DNA of 56,249 bases from DATDCY01 sp031406795 [NCBI: Candidatus Rokuibacteriota bacterium] (GTDB taxonomy: Bacteria > JAUVQV01). The notes below the pieces were generated by a model. That model saw nothing but the letters and a program-made list of their open reading frames with translations, ran no database searches and was not told the DNA's origin. The position numbers and the translations under genes were made by a program. How positions within the stretch are numbered: position 1 is the stretch's first letter; every line of letters begins with the position of its first letter. Positions 33,578-43,073 of this stretch are shown piece by piece. The stretch lies in the NCBI GenBank assembly GCA_031406795.1, contig JANOHV010000134.1:1-56249 (forward strand), read 5' to 3'.

Positions 33578-34876
33578 ATGCCGCGCTCTCACCGTGGAAG
33601 CCTCGCCCTCGTCGTCGCCGACCCCGCGGGCCGCATCGTGGACCTCCCGGAGTACTCCGCGCTGGGGCGCGCCGGGGAGGCCCTCGTCGCGCCGGAGCGC
33701 GACGCGTGCATCCCGCTGCCGGCCGGGTCGGAGCTCTTCCTGCTTCCCGGCCGGGAACCCCTCGGCCGCAGCACCCGCACCGGCGAACTGTGCTCGGTCG
33801 GGGGCGTGAGCGCCGTCGCCGCTTTCCTTGCGCCGGCGCACACGCAGCTGCTGACGCCCGCCTACCGGACGGCCGCCGGCGCCCCGCGACTGCCGCTGTT
33901 CGCGTACACGGCCGTCGGCTGGCACCGCGGCCGCTACTACGTCCCGGCGGTGCGCGTCGACGCCGACCGCCGCCAGGATATCGCCGAATTCGACCAGCGG
34001 GAGATCGCGCGGCGCGCCCGCGGGCTCAAGGCGCGCCACCGCGGCAACCGCCTCTGGCAGCACCTGCTCGGCTGCGCGCTGCGCTCGGGCTGCCCCGCCG
34101 CGCGCAACCTGGTCCTGGGACGCTGGGAGGCGCCGCTGCCGACCTCGCCGGCCTGCAACGCCCGCTGCCTCGGCTGCCTCTCGTGCCAGCCCGCCGACTC
34201 CTGCTGCCCGGCCACCCAGGAGCGCATCGCCTTCTCCCCGAGCGTCGCCGAGATCCTGGAGGTCGCGGTGCCGCATCTGGAGACCGCCCCGCGCGCGGTG
34301 GCGAGTTTCGGCCAGGGGTGCGAGGGAGAGCCGCTGCTGGTCGCGCCGCTGATCGAGGCCGCGGTGCGCGAAATCCGCGCCCGCACCGCGCGCGGGACGC
34401 TCAACCTGAACACGAACGCCAGCCTCCCGGAGGCGCTCGGGCGCATCCTCGACGCCGGGCTCGACAGCGTGCGGGTCAGCCTCAACAGCGCCCGCCCGGA
34501 ACTCTACCGCGCCTACGCCCGCCCCCGGGGGTACGACTTCGAAGACGTGATCGAGAGCATGCGCGCGATCAGGCGGCGCGGGAAGTTCCTCTCGATCAAC
34601 TACTTCGTCTTCCCCGGCGTCACGGACGACCCGGCCGAGTGGGCCGCGTTCCGCAGGCTGCTGCGCGAGGTGCACCCCGAGCTGATCCAGTGGCGCAATC
34701 TCAACCTCGACCCGGCGTGGTACTGGGAGACCGCGCGGCCATTCCAGGGCGGCGCGCCGCTGGGTGTGCGGACGATCCTCGCGCGGGTGCGCCGCGAATT
34801 CCCGGCGATCCGCTTCGGCTACTTCAATCCGCCCCTTCGCGGGTCTTTGCGGTATGAAGCCGCCCCGGAACGATGA
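33578..34876 (+). CDS. Radical SAM enzyme of unknown substrate
   Basis: 432 residues from ATG 33578. The first 185 residues are a family-specific beta-rich domain (VVADPAGRIVDLPEYSALGRAG...). The radical SAM CxxxCxxC cluster motif is C193-NAR-C197-LG-C200, followed by a second Cys group, SCQPADSCCPATQERI, that might bind another cluster. The AdoMet-binding GxxGEP-like motif appears as FGQGCEGEPLL, and LNTNASLPEAL and VRVSLNSARPELY are typical barrel strands. The family seems common in Geobacter-like genomes but its reaction is not known to me. Start of an operon with the lipid-kinase-like gene, which overlaps its end by four bases. Confidence 0.85.
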   Translation: MPRSHRGSLALVVADPAGRIVDLPEYSALGRAGEALVAPERDACIPLPAGSELFLLPGREPLGRSTRTGELCSVGGVSAVAAFLAPAHTQLLTPAYRTAAGAPRLPLFAYTAVGWHRGRYYVPAVRVDADRRQDIAEFDQREIARRARGLKARHRGNRLWQHLLGCALRSGCPAARNLVLGRWEAPLPTSPACNARCLGCLSCQPADSCCPATQERIAFSPSVAEILEVAVPHLETAPRAVASFGQGCEGEPLLVAPLIEAAVREIRARTARGTLNLNTNASLPEALGRILDAGLDSVRVSLNSARPELYRAYARPRGYDFEDVIESMRAIRRRGKFLSINYFVFPGVTDDPAEWAAFRRLLREVHPELIQWRNLNLDPAWYWETARPFQGGAPLGVRTILARVRREFPAIRFGYFNPPLRGSLRYEAAPER

Positions 34877-35454
34877 TCAAGCACCTCGGCCGCAAGCTCT
34901 TCCACGTGCTCGGGGGTCTCGGACTGCTCGCCGTCTGGTTCGCCTTCGGCCGCCCGCGCGCCTTCTTCGTCTACGCGGCGCTCCTCGCCGCGGTGCTGCT
35001 CTTCGACGTCGCGCGTTTTCTCGTGCCCCGCTTCAACGCCTGGGCGATGACCAACCTGGGCGGCTTCCTGCGCCCCGGCGAGGAGCGCAAGCTCAACGGG
35101 ACCCCGCCCTACATCTGCGGCGTCGCGCTGACGCTGCTGCTCTTTCCAGAGCCGGCCGCGGTCGCCGCGATCCTCTTCCTCGTCATCGGCGACGTGTCGG
35201 CGACCACCGTCGGCGAGCGCTGGGGCCGCCGCAGGATCGGCGCCAAGAGCCTGGAGGGGACGGCGGCGTTCTTCGTCGCCGGCTGCCTCGCGGGTTTCGC
35301 CGCGCGCGCCTGCGTGCCCGGCCTCGCGCCGGGGGTGATCGTCGCCGGCGCCTGGTGCGCCGCGCTCATCGAACTGTTTCTCCCGCGCTTCGCCAACGAC
35401 AATCTCGTCATCCCGATCGTCGCGGCTTTCGCCATGACGATCCTGACGTCGTGA
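34873..35454 (+). CDS. CTP-dependent diacylglycerol/dolichol/phytol kinase-like membrane protein
   Basis: 193 residues, ATGA overlap with the radical SAM gene. About six transmembrane helices. Family marks of the SEC59/DGK1/VTE5 group: the N-terminal LGRKLFHVLGGLGLL and the central GDVSATTVGERWGRRRIGAKSLEGTAAFF, where the GD and the G-K-S-x-E-G-T motifs correspond to the CTP/phosphate-binding part. Such enzymes phosphorylate a polyisoprenoid, phytol or diacylglycerol in the inner membrane. Phosphatidate cytidylyltransferase (CdsA) is a related alternative, but the K-S-L-E-G-T loop and short length favour the kinase family. The stop overlaps the GTG start of the amidase. Confidence 0.82.
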   Translation: MIKHLGRKLFHVLGGLGLLAVWFAFGRPRAFFVYAALLAAVLLFDVARFLVPRFNAWAMTNLGGFLRPGEERKLNGTPPYICGVALTLLLFPEPAAVAAILFLVIGDVSATTVGERWGRRRIGAKSLEGTAAFFVAGCLAGFAARACVPGLAPGVIVAGAWCAALIELFLPRFANDNLVIPIVAAFAMTILTS

Positions 35455-36011
35455 AGAGCCGCCTGCGGATTCGCTCTCTGGCCAGCCCGCACCACCGCGA
35501 CCGGCGCGGAAACGACGTGGACCTGATCGTCGTCCATCACATCACCTGCCCGCCGGGGCGTTTCGGCACGGAGGACGTCGCGGCGCTCTTTCTCGGGACG
35601 CTCGACACCGCCCGCCACCCGGCCTACCGGGAAGTCGCGGGGAAAGAACTCTCGGCGCACTTCCTGATCGACCGGCCGGGCCGCGTCACGCAGTTCGTGG
35701 CGACCGACCGGGCCGCGTATCACGCCGGGGCCAGCCGCTGGCGCGGGCGCGATGGGTGCAACGATTTCTCCGTCGGCATCGAGCTGATCGGGGACGCCGA
35801 CCACGACTTCACCGCGCGCCAGTACGCCACGCTCGCGCGTCTCTGCCGCGATCTGATGCGCACGCACCCGAGGATCACCCCGCGGCGCATCGTCAGCCAC
35901 AGCCAGGTCGCGATTCCCCGCGGCCGCAAGTCCGATCCCGGCCCGCGCTTCGACTGGCCGCGCCTGCACCGAAACCTCGCCGCCCTGCGCCTTCCCCGTT
36001 ACGGCCGCTGA
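35451..36011 (+). CDS. ampD: AmpD-type N-acetylmuramoyl-L-alanine amidase
   Basis: 186 residues, GTG start overlapping the previous stop (GTGA). An Amidase_2 (AmpD) domain fills the protein. Key parts: LIVVHHITCPPGRFG with the zinc-binding His, AHFLIDRPGRVTQFVATDRAAYHAG, GCNDFSVGIELIG with the conserved Glu, and VSHSQVAIPRGRKSDPGPRFDW with the second His and the Asp zinc ligand. No signal peptide, as in cytoplasmic AmpD, which trims anhydro-muropeptides during peptidoglycan recycling. The last codons, RYGR-stop, are written by the repeat element that starts here. Last gene of the operon. Confidence 0.9.
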   Translation: MKSRLRIRSLASPHHRDRRGNDVDLIVVHHITCPPGRFGTEDVAALFLGTLDTARHPAYREVAGKELSAHFLIDRPGRVTQFVATDRAAYHAGASRWRGRDGCNDFSVGIELIGDADHDFTARQYATLARLCRDLMRTHPRITPRRIVSHSQVAIPRGRKSDPGPRFDWPRLHRNLAALRLPRYGR

Positions 36012-36047
36012 AAAGGGCCCATCTGCGGCGTTGCACTTTGAAGGAAT
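36000..36047. repeat. 3'-end palindromic repeat element, half copy
   Basis: Starts in the last codons of ampD and supplies its TGA: GTTACGGCCGC-TGA-AAAGGGCCC, then ATCTGCGGCGTTGCA. Its reverse complement matches the right half of the 47192-47356 element (GCAACGCCGCAGATGGGCCC, then TTTTCAGCGGCCGT). Confidence 0.75.
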
Positions 36048-36129
36048 GATCTTGACTACCCCCCTCCCCCCCTGATAGTCATTAAGACGAGGCATCGGGC
36101 GGATCTCTCGTTATCAGTTCGACGAGTAC

Positions 36130-36157
36130 CACGGGTGATTCCGGGTTATCACCCGTG
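36130..36157. promoter_or_regulatory. Perfect 10-bp inverted repeat upstream of kaiC
   Basis: CACGGGTGAT-TCCGGGTT-ATCACCCGTG, about 92 bases before kaiC. It could be an operator or a leader hairpin. A weak promoter candidate (TTGACT at 36052, GATAGT near 36074) lies upstream of it. Confidence 0.4.
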
Positions 36158-36248
36158 ATGAATAATCAGCTGATCGGAGCACGCTTGGATCCTACGATCG
36201 GGACCTTTTTTCGCACCCTGAAGACCCTTTGATGCTGAAAGGAGTTCC

Positions 36249-38018
36249 ATGAAAAGCGGCAAAGACAAACGACCAGCCCCCAAATCGTCTCGCACTGCTG
36301 TTTTGCGCAAGACTCCTACCGGCATCCAGGGCCTGGACGAACTCACCGGCGGCGGCTTGCCCCGGGGGCGGCCCACGCTGATCTGCGGCGGCGCCGGCTG
36401 CGGCAAGACGCTCCTGGCCATGGAATTTCTCGCGCGCGGCGCGGAGGAGTTCGGCGAGCCGGGCGTCTTCGTCGCCTTCGAGGAGCGGAGCGAAGAGCTG
36501 GCGACGAATTTCGCCTCACTCGGCCACGATCTCAACGCGCTGGTCGCGCGGAAGAAACTGGCCATCGACTTTGTCGCCATCGATCGCGGCGAACTCGAAG
36601 AGACGGGCGAGTACGATCTGGAAGGGCTGTTCATCCGGCTGGGGTACGCGATCGACGGCATCGGCGCCCGGCGCGTGGCGATCGACGGCATCGAGGCGCT
36701 CTTTTCCGGGTTGAAGGACAGCGCCATCCTGCGCGCAGAGTTGTGCCGGCTGTTTCGCTGGCTCAAGACCAAAGGCGTGACCGCCGTTATCACCGCCGAG
36801 AAGGGCGAAGGCGGGCTGACCCGCCACGGCCTGGAGGAATATGTGGCCGACTGCGTGATCGTGCTGGACAACCGGGTGACCAACCAGATTGCCACCCGGC
36901 GGTTGCGGGTCGTCAAGTATCGCGGTTCCGGCCACGCCTCGCGCGAGTATCCGTTCCTGATCGACGAGGGCGGCGTCTCCATCCTGCCGATAACCTCGTC
37001 GGGGCTGAGCTACGAAGCGAGCACCGAGCGCGTTTCCTCGGGCATCCCGCATCTGGATGATATGATGGGCGGCCGGGGCTACTATCGCGGCAGCAGCGTG
37101 CTGGTTTCCGGCACGGCGGGCACGGGCAAGACGAGTCTTGCGGCGCATTTCGCCCAGGCGTCAGCCGCGCGCGGCGAGCGCTGCCTCTGGTTCGCCTTCG
37201 AGGAATCGCCGAGCCAGATCATCCGCAACATGCGCTCGATCGGCATCGATCTCGCGCCGGCGGTGCAAAGCGGGATGCTGCGCCTGCATGCGGATCGCCC
37301 GACGACATTCACTCTGGAGACGCACCTGTTGGCCATCCATAAACAGGTAAACGAGTTCAAACCCCGGAGCGTAGTCATCGATCCGGTCAGCAACTTCCTG
37401 GCGATCGGCAGTGACTTCGAGATCAAGGCGATGCTGACGCGTCTGACGGATTTTTTCAAAATACGGCAGATCACCTCGCTGTTCACCAGCCTGACCCCGG
37501 GCGGCTCGGTCGAGGCGGCCACCGAAACCGGAATGTCGTCGCAGATGGACACCTGGCTGCTGCTGCGGCACATCGAAAACGGCGCGGAGCGCAATCGCGA
37601 GCTGCACATGCTCAAATCGCGCGGCATGGCCCACTCGAACCAGGTCCGTGAGTTTTTGCTCACCGACCATGGCGTGGAACTGCGGGACGTCTACCTCGGG
37701 CCGTCGGGGGCCATGCTCACCGGCAGCGCGCGCCTGGTCCAGCAGGCGCTGGAAGAAGCACGGGCAGTGGTCGGCAAGCAGGAGATGGAGGCCCAAGAGC
37801 GCGAACTGGAGTACAAACGGCAAGCCATGGACGCGCAGATCGCCGCGCTGCGGGCCGAGTTCGAAATCGTGCAATTGAAAGCCTTGAAACTGGTCGCGCA
37901 GGACGAAGAGCGCGCCAGGGTGGTGGCCGACGATCGTGGTCAGATGGCCAAACAGCGGCAGGTCGATGTGAGGAAAGCAGGCAACAAGACGAAGCCCCCG
38001 TCCGGAAGGTCCCGATGA
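36249..38018 (+). CDS. kaiC: KaiC-like double-domain ATPase
   Basis: 589 residues; AAAGGAG precedes the ATG. Two RecA-like KaiC domains: CI with Walker A GGAGCGKT (47-54) and catalytic Glu pair in [14 protein letters not shown] with Walker A GTAGTGKT (288-295) and Glu pair in LWFAFEES. The autophosphorylation site of cyanobacterial KaiC, S431-T432, corresponds to Ser430-Ser431 in [12 protein letters not shown]. The last 90 residues are a long coiled coil ([32 protein letters not shown]) not present in cyanobacterial KaiC. Followed by kaiB with an ATGA overlap; no kaiA is visible. Likely a KaiC of the non-cyanobacterial type acting as a timer or signalling ATPase. Confidence 0.9.
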   Translation: MKSGKDKRPAPKSSRTAVLRKTPTGIQGLDELTGGGLPRGRPTLICGGAGCGKTLLAMEFLARGAEEFGEPGVFVAFEERSEELATNFASLGHDLNALVARKKLAIDFVAIDRGELEETGEYDLEGLFIRLGYAIDGIGARRVAIDGIEALFSGLKDSAILRAELCRLFRWLKTKGVTAVITAEKGEGGLTRHGLEEYVADCVIVLDNRVTNQIATRRLRVVKYRGSGHASREYPFLIDEGGVSILPITSSGLSYEASTERVSSGIPHLDDMMGGRGYYRGSSVLVSGTAGTGKTSLAAHFAQASAARGERCLWFAFEESPSQIIRNMRSIGIDLAPAVQSGMLRLHADRPTTFTLETHLLAIHKQVNEFKPRSVVIDPVSNFLAIGSDFEIKAMLTRLTDFFKIRQITSLFTSLTPGGSVEAATETGMSSQMDTWLLLRHIENGAERNRELHMLKSRGMAHSNQVREFLLTDHGVELRDVYLGPSGAMLTGSARLVQQALEEARAVVGKQEMEAQERELEYKRQAMDAQIAALRAEFEIVQLKALKLVAQDEERARVVADDRGQMAKQRQVDVRKAGNKTKPPSGRSR

Positions 38019-38341
38019 AAACCAAGCCCGAGGGCAACTCGGCAAGAGCGGCAACGGCGAAACCCGAAGAGCAATGGACGCTGCGGCTTTACGTGGCGGG
38101 GCAGACGCCCAAGTCCGTGACGGCCTTGGATAACCTCAAGCGTCTCTGTGAGGAACGACTGCGAGGACGCTACAAAATCGAGGTCATCGATCTGTTGAAA
38201 AACCCGCGTCTGGCCAAGAATGACCAGATCCTGGCCATCCCGACGCTGGTGCGAAAGCTGCCGGAGCCGGTGCGCCGGATTATCGGGGACCTCTCCAACA
38301 CCGAGCGCGTTCTGGTAGGGCTGGATTTACGGCATGAATAG
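38015..38341 (+). CDS. kaiB: KaiB-like protein
   Basis: 108 residues. Thioredoxin-like KaiB family: [75 protein letters not shown]. The segment AGQTPxSxxALxNLxxICE and the [20 protein letters not shown] run are diagnostic. An N-terminal 20-residue extension is present. Start overlaps the kaiC stop (ATGA), giving gene order kaiC-kaiB, opposite to cyanobacterial kaiBC. KaiB binds KaiC and, in clock systems, sequesters KaiA; here the partner is probably KaiC or the sensor kinase encoded next. Confidence 0.93.
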   Translation: MKTKPEGNSARAATAKPEEQWTLRLYVAGQTPKSVTALDNLKRLCEERLRGRYKIEVIDLLKNPRLAKNDQILAIPTLVRKLPEPVRRIIGDLSNTERVLVGLDLRHE

Positions 38342-38370
38342 TTGACAGGAGAGCCTCATGCAAATGTCTT

Positions 38371-38482
38371 GTTCATGGTTCGACAGGCCTGTCCTGAGCG
38401 AAGTCGAAGGGCTCACCACGAACGGGACAATCCCTGAATGATCAATACCCCACCGTTCGCCCTGAGCTTGACGAAGGGCTGG
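38371..38482. repeat. REP-type extragenic repeat
   Basis: Between kaiB and the sensor kinase. Contains GTTCATGGTTCGACAGGCC, GTCCTGAGCGAAGTCGAAGG and CCGTTCGCCCTGAGCTTGACG, which pair or repeat imperfectly (TTCGAC against GTCGAA; two direct copies of CCTGAGC...GAAGGGCT). Sequences of this style occur as interspersed repeats in many unrelated bacteria. Confidence 0.6.
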
Positions 38483-38514
38483 GAGACATATGCAAGAGAC
38501 TCAGGAGCAATTAC

Positions 38515-41169
38515 GTGGTGACCAGCGAAAACTCAACTCCTGAACTCAGGGCTGAACTGGCGGACCTCCGCGCCCGGCTGGCCGAGGCCGAAGAGACCTT
38601 GCGCGCCATCCGCGCCGGCGAGGCGGAGGCGCTGGTCATCGCGGGCAACCAGGGCGACGAGGTCCATCTGCTGGGCGCGGGCGACCGCATTTACCGGCAG
38701 TTCATCGAAACGGCAAGCGAAGGCACAGCCACGGTGTCCGCCGCCGGGGAGATCCTGAGTTGCAATGACTCTCTGGCGAATACATTGCGGCGGCCGCTCG
38801 ATCGGGTTTTCGGCACCGCCATGCGGGATCATGTATCGCCCCACGACCATGAGGCCTTCCGCGCCATCCTCGCGCAGACTGGCCCGGAGTCCAGCCGGCT
38901 CAAGATCCGCCTGATAACCAGCGCGGGCACTCTGGTGCCGGTGTATCTGTCGGCAACCCTGCTGCATAGTGCCGGGGCGGACCCGGTTTATTGCCTGGTG
39001 CTGACGGACCTGGAGGAAGTCGTCTCGGCGGAGCAGCAGGTGCATTGGGAGCAGGATCGTGCTCAGACCTATCTGGACACGGTCGAGACCATCATTGTCG
39101 CGATGGATTCAAAGGGTTGTATCGTCTCGGTCAACCGCAAAGGCTGCGAGATCCTGGGCTGGAGCGAACAGGAACTCCTCGGGCGGCTCTGGTTTTCAGC
39201 CTGCCTGCCCCAGCCGGACGGGATGGAGAAAGTGTATCCGCAATTCCTGCGGCTGATGGCCGGAGAACTGGAAACGATGCTGTACTTCGAAAACCCCATT
39301 GTCACGAAAAGCGGCGAGTTGCGCCAGATCGCGTGGCACAACGCGGTGCTCCGCGACGATCAGGGGAGAATCAGCGGCACGCTGAGCAGCGGCGATGACA
39401 TCACCGAGCGCAAGCGGACGGAAGATGCTTTGCGGGCATCGCAGCAGCTCATCGAAGGGATAATCAACGCGATTACCGTGAGGGTCTTCTGGAAGGACAG
39501 GAATCTGGTGTACCTGGGTTGTAACGCTGCATTCGCGCGCGATGCGGGGTTTGCCGACCCGAGGGACCTCATCGGGAAAGACGATTTCCAGATGGGGTGG
39601 AAGGACCAGGCGGATCTCTATCGCGCCGATGACCGCCAGGTCATGGAGCGCGGCGTCACCAAGCTTCTCATCGAGGAACCCTCGACGACCCCCGATGGCA
39701 AGAGCATCACGCTTCTGACGAGCAAACTGCCTCTGCGTAATTCCCAGGGGGGGGTCAGCGGCGTGATCGGGACGTATATTGACATCACGGAGCGCAAGCT
39801 GGCGGAACAAACAACGGAACGATACAACCAGGAATTACTGGAACTTGCAGACGCTTCGAGTGTCATACTTGCTTCGGCCGGCGCTTCTGTTCCGCACCTC
39901 TTCAAAACGATCTGTGACATCATCGCCAGAAAATTCAGCTTGAAAATGGTAGGGCTCGGATTGGTGGTCAAAGACAGCCATGACGTGAATTTCTTGGCGC
40001 AATCGGGTCTCGATGACGGGTTTATGCAATCGATGAAGATTGCCTGGGATGATTCGCCGGCCGGCATGGGGCCTACCGGAATGGCGATAAAAACAAAGGC
40101 CGTGCAGGTGGTTGATAACGTAAGAACCGACAACCGGGTCGCATTATGGCGAGAAGAAGCCCTGAGCAGGGGGTTGCGTTCGATGTTGGCTGCGCCGATG
40201 GTCACCTCTGAAGGGTTGGTCATAGGAACCCTCAATCTTTACCGTGACGATGTCGACTATTTCACACCGCAGCACCAAAGAATATTCCAGATTCTTGCCA
40301 ATCAGGCGGCGACCGCTATTGAAAGTGCCAGGGTATTGGAGGGCCTCGAGCTCAAGGTTGCGGAGCGGACCAGGGAGTATGAAACCGCAAATCGTCAGCT
40401 GCTGACCATGAACGACGAACTGGCGTTGCGGCGGTCCGAGGCCGAGGCGGCGAAGCTGCAAGCCGATGCCGCGAACCGGGCAAAGTCCGATTTTCTGGCG
40501 AACATGTCCCATGAACTCAGGACCCCGCTCAACGCGATCATCGGTTTCTCCGACGTCATGATCAACGGCATGTCCGGCCCGATGACGGACGAGCAGATTG
40601 AATTTTTAGGCGACATCGGCACGAGCGGGAAGCACTTGTTGAGCCTGATCAATGACATCCTCGACCTCTCGAAGGTGGAGGCCGGAAAGATGCAGCTGGA
40701 GCCCGGCACGCTCAATGTGGAAGAATTGCTCGAGAACAGTCTGGAAATGTTCAGGGAAAAGGCGCTGAGAAGTCGGATCAAGGTCGATCATCGGGTCGAT
40801 GACGGGATTGCCGATATCATCGCCGACAAGATGAAGCTGAAACAAATCCTGATGAATCTCTTGAGCAATGCCTTCAAATATACGCCGGAGGGTGGTGCCA
40901 TTACCCTTCGGGCATGGAGGGAGGGGAGGGGCGAGATCGGATTCAGCGTCGCAGACACCGGCCCGGGAATCGGGGCCGAGGATGTCCCGAAGCTCTTCCG
41001 ACCCTTTCAGCAGCTTGGAACGTCGCTGTCCCAGAAAGCCCCGGGCACCGGACTCGGGTTGAATCTCTGCAAAAAGTTCGTTGAGTTGCATGGCGGCAGA
41101 ATCTGGGTCGAGAGTGAGGTTGGGAACGGGAGTAGATTTATCTTCACGATATCGCCCCCGGCGCAATGA
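38515..41169 (+). CDS. Soluble multi-PAS/GAF sensor histidine kinase
   Basis: 884 residues, GTG start with CAGGAG eight bases upstream. No transmembrane segment, so cytoplasmic. N-terminal coiled coil (1-35), PAS domains near 60-170, 185-300 and 305-430 (PAC-like ends such as [17 protein letters not shown] and [14 protein letters not shown]), a GAF domain near 440-610 (MSKLMVG-type core around [12 protein letters not shown] and RSMLAAPMV), then HisKA with His666 in [10 protein letters not shown] and an HATPase domain with a final FTISPPAQ. Its stop overlaps the start of the HD-GYP response regulator, its likely partner. Adjacent to kaiC/kaiB, it may deliver a light-, redox- or clock-related signal; the ligand is unknown. 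Confidence 0.9.
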   Translation: MVTSENSTPELRAELADLRARLAEAEETLRAIRAGEAEALVIAGNQGDEVHLLGAGDRIYRQFIETASEGTATVSAAGEILSCNDSLANTLRRPLDRVFGTAMRDHVSPHDHEAFRAILAQTGPESSRLKIRLITSAGTLVPVYLSATLLHSAGADPVYCLVLTDLEEVVSAEQQVHWEQDRAQTYLDTVETIIVAMDSKGCIVSVNRKGCEILGWSEQELLGRLWFSACLPQPDGMEKVYPQFLRLMAGELETMLYFENPIVTKSGELRQIAWHNAVLRDDQGRISGTLSSGDDITERKRTEDALRASQQLIEGIINAITVRVFWKDRNLVYLGCNAAFARDAGFADPRDLIGKDDFQMGWKDQADLYRADDRQVMERGVTKLLIEEPSTTPDGKSITLLTSKLPLRNSQGGVSGVIGTYIDITERKLAEQTTERYNQELLELADASSVILASAGASVPHLFKTICDIIARKFSLKMVGLGLVVKDSHDVNFLAQSGLDDGFMQSMKIAWDDSPAGMGPTGMAIKTKAVQVVDNVRTDNRVALWREEALSRGLRSMLAAPMVTSEGLVIGTLNLYRDDVDYFTPQHQRIFQILANQAATAIESARVLEGLELKVAERTREYETANRQLLTMNDELALRRSEAEAAKLQADAANRAKSDFLANMSHELRTPLNAIIGFSDVMINGMSGPMTDEQIEFLGDIGTSGKHLLSLINDILDLSKVEAGKMQLEPGTLNVEELLENSLEMFREKALRSRIKVDHRVDDGIADIIADKMKLKQILMNLLSNAFKYTPEGGAITLRAWREGRGEIGFSVADTGPGIGAEDVPKLFRPFQQLGTSLSQKAPGTGLGLNLCKKFVELHGGRIWVESEVGNGSRFIFTISPPAQ

Positions 41170-42677
41170 CCATGGCGAAGATATTGTGCGTCGATGACGA
41201 GCCGCTGAACTTGAAGTTGCTGGAAAAGCTGCTCGTCTCGTACGGGCATGAGGTGATCAAGGCACAAGACGGTGCCGCCGCGCTCGTCATGATCGAGGAA
41301 AACAACGTTGATCTCGTCCTGCTCGACGTGATGATGCCGCTGATCGACGGTTTCGCGGTCTGCCGCCGGATCAAGGGAAATGAACGGCTGCGGGACATTC
41401 CGGTGGTCATGGTGACGGCGCTCTCGGCGAAAGAGGAGCGGATCAAGGGGATCGAGGCGGGAGCCGAGGACTTCATCTCCAAGCCGATCGATCAGGGGGA
41501 GCTCCTCGCCCGGGTCAGGATGCTCCTGAAGATGAAGACCCTGAACGATCAGCGCAATCACGCCTATGAAGAAATCAATGCCATGATGATTTTCGGCGAG
41601 GAAAGCATCCGGTCCTTCGACCCGCTGAATTTTTCCTTTCTCGCGAAGGTGGATGCAATCGTGAACCAGCTCATTGGCAAAACGGTTGATGCGGTCGACA
41701 AACCGCACATAGTCATTGTCGGTGTGCCGGATGAGCGTCAGGCTTGGCAATGGTACCAGTACGACTATGGGGTACAGGCGCTGAACAGGGCGCTTCTCGC
41801 CGTTGACATCCCGCAAGGAGTGCGTGGGACGGCCTCTTCGCGCACCGTCTACCACAACGCGGACGGTCCCGGCAACCCGGAATATCAGCAGATTGTGCGC
41901 ATGATGGCGCCTCTGGCGATAACAGTTTCCAACATGACCTGCTACCTCAGCGAAGCCCTCCAGATTTTTGCCGTGAATTATGGTCGGGATGTCACCCATC
42001 ATGACGCCGCGGTTTTACATAGCCTCGTGATGCAAAGTCTGTTCATGAAGTCCCTTTCCACCCAGATACTCGAGACCGAATCCGCTTTTGAATACACGGT
42101 CTTCGCGCTTGCGAGGGCGTCGGAGGCGAATGACGAGGACACGGGGAACCATATTCTGCGGGTTGGTTATTACGCCGCCGTAATCGCCGAGGGAATCGGG
42201 ATGCCGACGAGCAACGTAGAGGCCATCCGTGTTCAGGCCACTTTGCATGATGTCGGCAAAGTCCATATTAATCCCGATATCCTGAGAAAGGCGGGAAAGC
42301 TCACCCCCGAGGAATGGGCTGAGATGAGGCAGCATACCAGCTACGGCGCAAAGATTATCGGCAATCACTCGAGATTGCACATTGCGAAAAAAATCGCCAT
42401 TTCACATCACGAGCGCTGGGACGGGGGCGGCTATCCCCAGGGCCACCAAGGCGAACTGATCCCCATCGAAGGGCGGATCGTAAACATCGCGGACCAGTAT
42501 GATGCGCTGAGAAACAAACGTTCCTACAAACCCGCTTTCGATCATGCGACCACCTGCCGGATCATCATCGAAGGGGACGGGAGGACGCTACCCACTCATT
42601 TCGACCCGGCCGTGCTCCGGCAGTTTAAGGAACGCCATGGCCGATTCGAGGAAATCTATGAAAAGCTGAAAGGTTGA
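41166..42677 (+). CDS. Response regulator with HD-GYP c-di-GMP phosphodiesterase domain
   Basis: 503 residues, ATGA overlap with the kinase gene. Receiver domain 1-125 with phosphoacceptor Asp54 (LVLLDVMMP), the acidic pair Asp10/Asp11 and the KPID lysine. A middle region of about 190 residues has no domain I recognise. The C-terminal HD-GYP domain (about 310-495) has His361-Asp362 in LHDVGKVH and His414-His415 plus the GYP in [14 protein letters not shown], with the trailing [16 protein letters not shown]. The catalytic residues look intact, so it probably hydrolyses c-di-GMP when phosphorylated by the kinase upstream. This gives the kai region an output to c-di-GMP. Confidence 0.92.
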   Translation: MTMAKILCVDDEPLNLKLLEKLLVSYGHEVIKAQDGAAALVMIEENNVDLVLLDVMMPLIDGFAVCRRIKGNERLRDIPVVMVTALSAKEERIKGIEAGAEDFISKPIDQGELLARVRMLLKMKTLNDQRNHAYEEINAMMIFGEESIRSFDPLNFSFLAKVDAIVNQLIGKTVDAVDKPHIVIVGVPDERQAWQWYQYDYGVQALNRALLAVDIPQGVRGTASSRTVYHNADGPGNPEYQQIVRMMAPLAITVSNMTCYLSEALQIFAVNYGRDVTHHDAAVLHSLVMQSLFMKSLSTQILETESAFEYTVFALARASEANDEDTGNHILRVGYYAAVIAEGIGMPTSNVEAIRVQATLHDVGKVHINPDILRKAGKLTPEEWAEMRQHTSYGAKIIGNHSRLHIAKKIAISHHERWDGGGYPQGHQGELIPIEGRIVNIADQYDALRNKRSYKPAFDHATTCRIIIEGDGRTLPTHFDPAVLRQFKERHGRFEEIYEKLKG

Positions 42678-42701
42678 ATATTTCGCTACTGCAAACCCGC
42701 T

Positions 42702-43073
42702 CTAATCATGCGTGGCCTTGATTGCCTTATTAACCGCTGCTATGAAACTGTCTTTATCTATCGGCTTTGAGATGTAATCAGCAAACCCTTCATTGAGGAA
42801 ACGCTCTTTGTCTCCCTTCATCGCGAAAGAAGTCAGGGCGATAACGGGAATATCCTTTGTCTGTTCATCCGCTCTGAGAGCCTGCAGCGCAGCGACGCCA
42901 TCCATGACCGGCATCTGGATGTCCATCAGGATGAGGTTCGGCAGCGAGGCTTTCGCCACTCTCACCCCTTCTTCGCCATCCCGTGCGGTGAGTATTTCGC
43001 AACCCAGTGCTCGAATATGGACGGTAAAGAGCTTACGATTCATTTCATTGTCATCGACAATGAGGATTTTCAT
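42702..43073 (-). CDS. Single-domain response regulator (CheY-like)
   Basis: 123 residues, receiver domain only. Asp7/Asp8 bind Mg, Asp51 (NLILMDIQMPVMDG) is the phosphoacceptor, Thr in IPVIALTSFAM and Lys in YISKPID complete the set. Its start overlaps the stop of the PAS kinase upstream (ATGA), so the two are a cognate pair. No output domain; it may act through protein contacts or in a phosphorelay. Its 3' end faces that of the HD-GYP gene with 24 bases between. Confidence 0.93.
   Translation of the reverse strand: MKILIVDDNEMNRKLFTVHIRALGCEILTARDGEEGVRVAKASLPNLILMDIQMPVMDGVAALQALRADEQTKDIPVIALTSFAMKGDKERFLNEGFADYISKPIDKDSFIAAVNKAIKATHD

Noticed and set aside
34764-35450. Upstream extension of the ampD frame
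   Set aside because: It is the shadow of the lipid-kinase gene; the GTG at 35451 fits the AmpD N-terminus and the GTGA overlap.
36249-38341. Complete cyanobacterial-type kaiABC clock
   Set aside because: No kaiA-like frame is found anywhere in the window, gene order is kaiC-kaiB, and KaiC carries an extra coiled coil.
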